Shown: positions 59,801 through 64,000 of the stretch, in pieces
How the letters are laid out: each line of letters begins with the position of its first letter
How positions within the stretch are numbered: the stretch's first letter is position 1
Source: Torreya grandis
Lineage: Eukaryota; Streptophyta; Pinopsida; Cupressales; Taxaceae
Assembly: GCA_037957365.1 (NCBI GenBank)
Contig: JARHVA010000021.1
Location: 7,914,501-7,978,500, forward strand
Reading direction: 5' to 3'
Length of the DNA stretch: 64,000 bases
Made by a program: the position numbers and the translations under genes
The notes under the pieces: generated by a model
What the model was told of the DNA's origin: nothing
The model's database searches: none
The model's input: only the letters and a program-made list of their open reading frames with translations

Positions 59801-60640
59801 AATTTATTATATCAATTTGAGCTATAAAATGGCTAAGGCCTTAAATTCTTCTTTTCATTGGGAGAAATACCTTTGCTAGAATAAGGTTGGGTTACCAAAG
59901 GCATGGGATTTTTCCTAGTCGGTTGTCTAAGACAGGATCCTCTCTCTGTGCAAACTACAAAAAATGGGGTGTGAAAGGCCCTCTAAGAGCTAATTATGCT
60001 TAGAAGATAGTGAATTTGTAGATATTCTACTCTTCCCCTGCCATTCATTTTAGAATATTGGGATTGGTTTTATATAAATCTAAACTTAAGATGGGCTTGA
60101 ATTCCATCTCTTATGTAAGATTTTCCTTCATGGCCTCTTGTTTTGCAAAAAGATACCTTTTTTTGGATTTGGAAATCTAATCCTACTATCCTCATACCAA
60201 GAGGTCAAAATTAAGTTTTTCAATGCGGGATATGTAGATCTGATCTAATTGGGACCTCTTGAAGGTTTCTTCCATTAATGGGCGAAGGGTTCATGTTTCC
60301 ACATGGCATAGGGAGGATCACTTGGTTTGGGTTCCTCCTCATACTAATTTTTTAAGTTGAATTTTGATGGTTTTGCAAGAGGAAATCCCAAGGCATTGAG
60401 AATGAGATGTATTATTAAGGAATGCTCTAATTTTTTGACTTTCACTACTTCCCAAAAATTGGTCAATGGTACCAATAATGAGGTTGAGGCACAAGATTTG
60501 GTTCTTGGTTTAAATTTGGTTTTTTAATGCAAAATTGATCAAGTAATTATTTAAGGTGACTTGATGGTTATGATTCATGATCTTTGGAATCACATGTCAT
60601 TAAATTAGAGGATGTATAACATTATGTAAATAGTGTGGTG
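56875..60640 (+). pseudogene. ancient LINE ORF2 relic: endonuclease, RT, RNase H
   Basis: A start-like MKIILWNFRGLNS at 56,875 is the standard opening of the AP-type endonuclease; GASGSLAVTW follows near 57,045. RT fragments: KVPCLDGFPIALFQSF (near 58,210), LIKLDISNAYD (near 58,440), SLQQGDYISPFLFVLM (58,620-58,670) and FVNDT at 58,765 where FVDDT is expected (one G-to-A change kills the metal site). Then KFLGKYIGIPLF and LLKWDRICLPKEA. A C-terminal RNase H piece (LNFDGFARGNP, near 60,355) ends the relic. Stops and frameshifts are numerous. Confidence 0.82.
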
Positions 60641-60742
60641 TTTTCTCTCTTCCTTTGAGTCATGGGAAGCAGCTAATTACTTCTATGAAGCTAATGTGAA
60701 GGCATATTTTCTAGCTAATTAAGGAATTTTCTAGCTTGATGA

Positions 60743-60750
60743 TTTTTTTT
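60743..60750 (-). other. poly(A) remnant at the 3' end of the minus-strand LINE
   Basis: Eight T on the plus strand, that is A(8) on the minus strand, lie about 55 bp beyond the ORF2 stop at 60,805-60,807, where an L1 tail belongs. A direct repeat of ttttctagct occurs just to the left (60,700 and 60,727). Confidence 0.55.
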
Positions 60751-60804
60751 AAAACTAAAAAGGGTAAAAAATTTATTGAAAAACCGAGACAGAAAACAAA
60801 AGAG

Positions 60805-63800
60805 CTACAAAGTTTTGTCCTGGTCCACAAGTTGGGCCAGTTTAAGAGAAAGATCCAGAGGAAGCAAAGACTGGTCAAAAATGCTCCAATCCAGCCCGTG
60901 TTCCGAGGCCCATTTAGCTAAGGTGTTTGCAACCCCATTCCATTCACGGGGGATATGCCTGAAAGTTACATCCTCCAATGAAGAGCAAAGACTACGGATC
61001 TAAGAAACAATCGTAGAGAGTTGCCAGTCTGTGGCCTCAAAATTTCTTCTATTCAATAAGTTAACAACTACCTGAGAATCCAATTCATAGATGACTCTGT
61101 TCCAGCCATGTTGACAACACAGTTGAACAGCGTCTAGGATCGCCATGGCTTCCATAAGATTATTTGAGTGAATGCCTTTATAGCTAGAGAAGCATAACTG
61201 AATATTACTATCACTGTCCCTCCCAATTCCTCCCATGCCTACCATACCCGGGTTGCCACGAGAGGATCCATCTATGTTAAATTTGAGGACACCAGTCGGA
61301 GGGGGGGTCCACTGCCCAGCATGCCTGATAGGCTGCGTCCATCGACCAGCAGCATACAAAGGGGGCGTGAGGGGATCTATAGCACTACTAGCCAGCTTCT
61401 CCAAGGAGAGCCATGAGCAAATAGCAGTGTCCACTGGGCTCAAGCCATCGCTTCACATGCTCTTGGCCTGAATAGTCTCCAAAAGGGACTGAGTAATGTG
61501 CCTCCACAACAGCTGGGACTCCAAGCACTTATTCAAAAAAATTCTTCTATTTCGTTCAAGCCACACATTCCAAAGGATAAAAGAGGGGCCAATGGCCCAA
61601 GCCGCCTGGAGGTGTGTAACCTTGGAAGGAGGGGGGCCAATGTGAGACCAAAAATCAATAAGAGAGTCCGCGTGCCAGTAGGTACATCCCCATGCTTGCC
61701 ACCACAGATGCCACAGTTGGTTGGCATAGGGGCACTGGAAGAAGAGATGAGAGGTCGTCTCTTCGCTGACATGGCATAAGAAGAAAATGGACGGACCCTA
61801 AAATCCCCTTTTACAAAGATTATCCTAGGTAAGGATCTTGTTGTGGGATAAAACCCAAAGAAAAAATCTGCACTTGGGCCAATGCATCCGATTCCACACC
61901 TTCATCGGCCACACAATCTCAATAACACTAAAAGATTGTTTTGTTAGAATCAGGTATCCCAAGGATACCGAATACTTCCCAGAAGGAGCACCCCCCCAAG
62001 CCAAGGAGTCAGGATCCCATAGGGCGCTACATCTTCTAGAGTCCAAAATCTGAGCCAGCTCCTCTTGATCCTCCCCTGAGCCTCCCGGAGGCCAATCAGA
62101 AGGATTCTTCCACCGGAACCCCACAGCCAAACCCAGGTCGTAGGCCTCCTTGTAATGAGCTATCGAACGCCATCCAGCAGCAAGAAAAGATTGACATAAA
62201 GGCTGCAAGTGAGGGTGGGAGGATAAGAGTGGAGGTGAACCATCCCAGGAGTCACTCCAGAAGAAAGCATCAGTGACATTATTACAAATCTAAAATAGAC
62301 TACGCTTAACCAGCTGGGTGCCACACTTAAGGGTGTGTCAGATCATAGATCCTCTTCCCTCCAACGGAAGTCTAGGAATAATGGTTGAATCGGTGCCTGG
62401 GAAGTACTTGTGATGCAGAATATGAGCCCATAATTGAGAGGGGCTAGAAAACTAATGCCAATAAATTTTGGCAGCAAGAGCCTAACTAGAGAGGATAACA
62501 GAGCGCAAGCCAAGACCCCCATCCTTCTTTGGACGACAAACAGTATTCCAATTAATGAGGCTCCACTTGGGATTCTACAGGCTACCACCCCACAAGAACT
62601 GACGAGATAGCGCATTAAATTCCTTGAGGAAATACACCGGGGCCGCCTGAACCATACTCCTATAAATAAGAAGACCCTGAATCACTGCCTGCAGCATAAT
62701 CACTCTACCCACCATAGAGAGCCACCTATGAGTCCAGTGGTTAACTCTTCACTGAAGTTTATCAATAATGTTCTACCAGAACCTCCTAGGCTGCCTTCCC
62801 ACAACAATGGGAATGCCCAGGTAGGTCAATGGGAGCAGCTGTGTCTGAAATCTGAGGATAGCCGCAATCCTCCTCTGAATCAGCTCAGGGGTATTAAAGA
62901 AATAAATAGAAGACTTGTCATCATTGATTTTTTGACTCGAGGCCGCTGAGTAGCTATCAAGGATGAGTCAGATGGCCTTCACCTCCCCACTTCTAGCTCT
63001 CCCCATAAGAGCAGTGTCATCAACGAACTGGAGATGGGTCAAGGGAGGCAGACCAGACCCCCATTTCCACCCCTGGAGTAGATTCTGAGAAGCCCATGAC
63101 TTGATAAGCCATCCCAGTCCCTCGGCCATGATGATAAACATGTATGGCGAGATAGGATCCCCTTGGCATAGACCACGCGATGCACCTAAGAGTTCTAAAG
63201 ACTTGCCATTGATGAGGACCGAATAAGACGGGGTGGTAACACAACTCAGGACCCATCTCACCCACTTCTGACTGAAACCAAAGGCCAGCAGGACCTTGTG
63301 AAGGAAGATCCACTTAACTCTATCATAATCCTTGGATATATCCAACTTAATGACCATGGCCTGCTCCCGAGAGATGCACATGGAGTGGACAGCCTCAAAA
63401 GCAATGACGACTTCATCCAAAATCTGTTTACCTTCGACAAAAGCCCCGTGTTCCTCTAAAATCATGGAAGGCAGACATGCTTTGAGCCTCTCCGCTAGAA
63501 GCTTAGTGATGATTTTATACACCATGTTACAGAGGGCTATAGGTCTGAAATGATCCAGCTGGTTCGCCTATTTTTTCTTCAGAATAAGGACAAGGAAGGT
63601 GGCATTTAGAGCCCTGAGCATTTCATTGTTGGCATAGGATTCTTGAATCACCTCCAAAAGGTCCTACTTAATGATGTCCCAAAAGTCCTGGTATAACTTA
63701 GCTAGGAAGCCATCTAGGCCTGGTGCTTTGCCCCTCCTTAAGCTGAATACTACACCCTCTAGCTCGGTCATGCCAACAGGCCGCATGAGAGCCTCATTTT

Positions 63801-64000
63801 GATTCGGAGTCACCATCGTGGGAATACAAGAAAGCACTATGTTCTCCACGGCTTCATCTGAGAGATGATCATCTGAAAATAAAGTAGAATAGAAGTGAGT
63901 AGCTTCCCTAGAAATAGCATGAGAGGAGCTCAAGATTGACCCGTCCACAGTAGCAAGGGAAGAAATAAAGTTCCCGTTGCGGCAGGCCTGAATAGAGTTA
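60805..64000 (-). pseudogene. LINE ORF2, 3' two thirds, one frame with stops; runs off the window
   Basis: One minus-strand frame runs from the window edge to a stop at 60,805. Order: linker with LRRGKAPGLDGF (63,700), RT with VIKLDISKDYDRVKW (63,320-63,365), GLCQGDPISPYMFI and LQFVDDTALM (63,010), thumb and maturase-like GRWRSLINW equivalents near 62,560, zf-RVT (KCRFFLWVLSHNKI at 61,840-61,885; FFLCHVSEETTSHLFFQC near 61,750), and RNase H (LKFNIDGSSRGNPG at 61,245-61,285; AIYELDS equivalent VIYELDS). It closes with REWNGVANTLAKWASEHGL near 60,900. The RT F-V-D-D is intact. I count about ten stops and no frameshift, so it is much younger than the plus-strand LINE beside it. Endonuclease and ORF1 would lie beyond 64,000. 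Confidence 0.92.

Noticed and set aside
61235..61779. Plus-strand open frames opposite the LINE
   Set aside because: Antisense shadows of the RNase H and zf-RVT regions of the minus-strand LINE ORF2.

Overview
The window is a gene-free block of plant intergenic DNA built almost entirely from nested, mostly decayed retrotransposons. I see no recognisable host gene, tRNA gene, rRNA gene or CRISPR array. The element types (Ty1/copia with an initiator-Met tRNA primer site, a chromodomain Ty3/gypsy, Tat-type Ty3/gypsy, plant L1-like LINEs with a DUF4283-type ORF1) show a land plant. The density of old, low-copy, AT-decayed LTR elements and the flavour of the copia and LINE proteins suggest a large-genome gymnosperm such as a conifer. 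That is inference; a large angiosperm genome is not excluded.

Layout. 1-2,303: AT-rich, unassigned. 2,304-12,950: a heavily decayed minus-strand Tat-type gypsy pol (protease, RT, RNase H, integrase), cut near its last codons by a complete minus-strand copia element (2,382-7,726; LTRs, 5-bp target duplication, primer site, polypurine tract). 13,846-20,157: a plus-strand chromovirus with LTRs about 2% different, but with a large internal deletion and damaged catalytic residues. 20,163-22,781: unassigned. 22,782-32,861: a 10-kb minus-strand LTR element in which only a Tat-type gag tail is recognisable. It carries a young LINE-derived insertion (29,701-31,368) with an 18-bp target duplication and an uninterrupted ORF1 but no ORF2.

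32,862-37,642 holds a minisatellite, two related copia-like LTRs and a gypsy integrase scrap. 37,643 to about 40,320 is a compact copia element with gag only. 40,540-44,950 is a plus-strand chromovirus relic that itself contains a 0.9-kb unidentified insertion. 44,980-46,370 and 53,640-54,000 are the protease/RT and gag of what looks like one minus-strand gypsy, now about 7 kb apart. Between them lie short-motif repeats, a decayed roughly 1,000-codon reading frame of unknown family (48,617-51,660) and a copia LTR (52,652-53,184). 55,990-60,700 is an ancient plus-strand LINE, and 60,743-64,000 a younger minus-strand LINE running off the window, the two lying tail to tail.

Nothing here works as an operon. 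The biology is element-on-element: insertions date each other, most disruptions are stop codons explicable by C-to-T or G-to-A change (expected for methylated, silenced plant DNA), and GC content tracks element youth. The most unusual items are the ORF1-only LINE insertion, the unidentified long reading frame, the two gag-only LTR elements, and clusters of a short CG-rich palindrome shared by LTRs of two unrelated element superfamilies.
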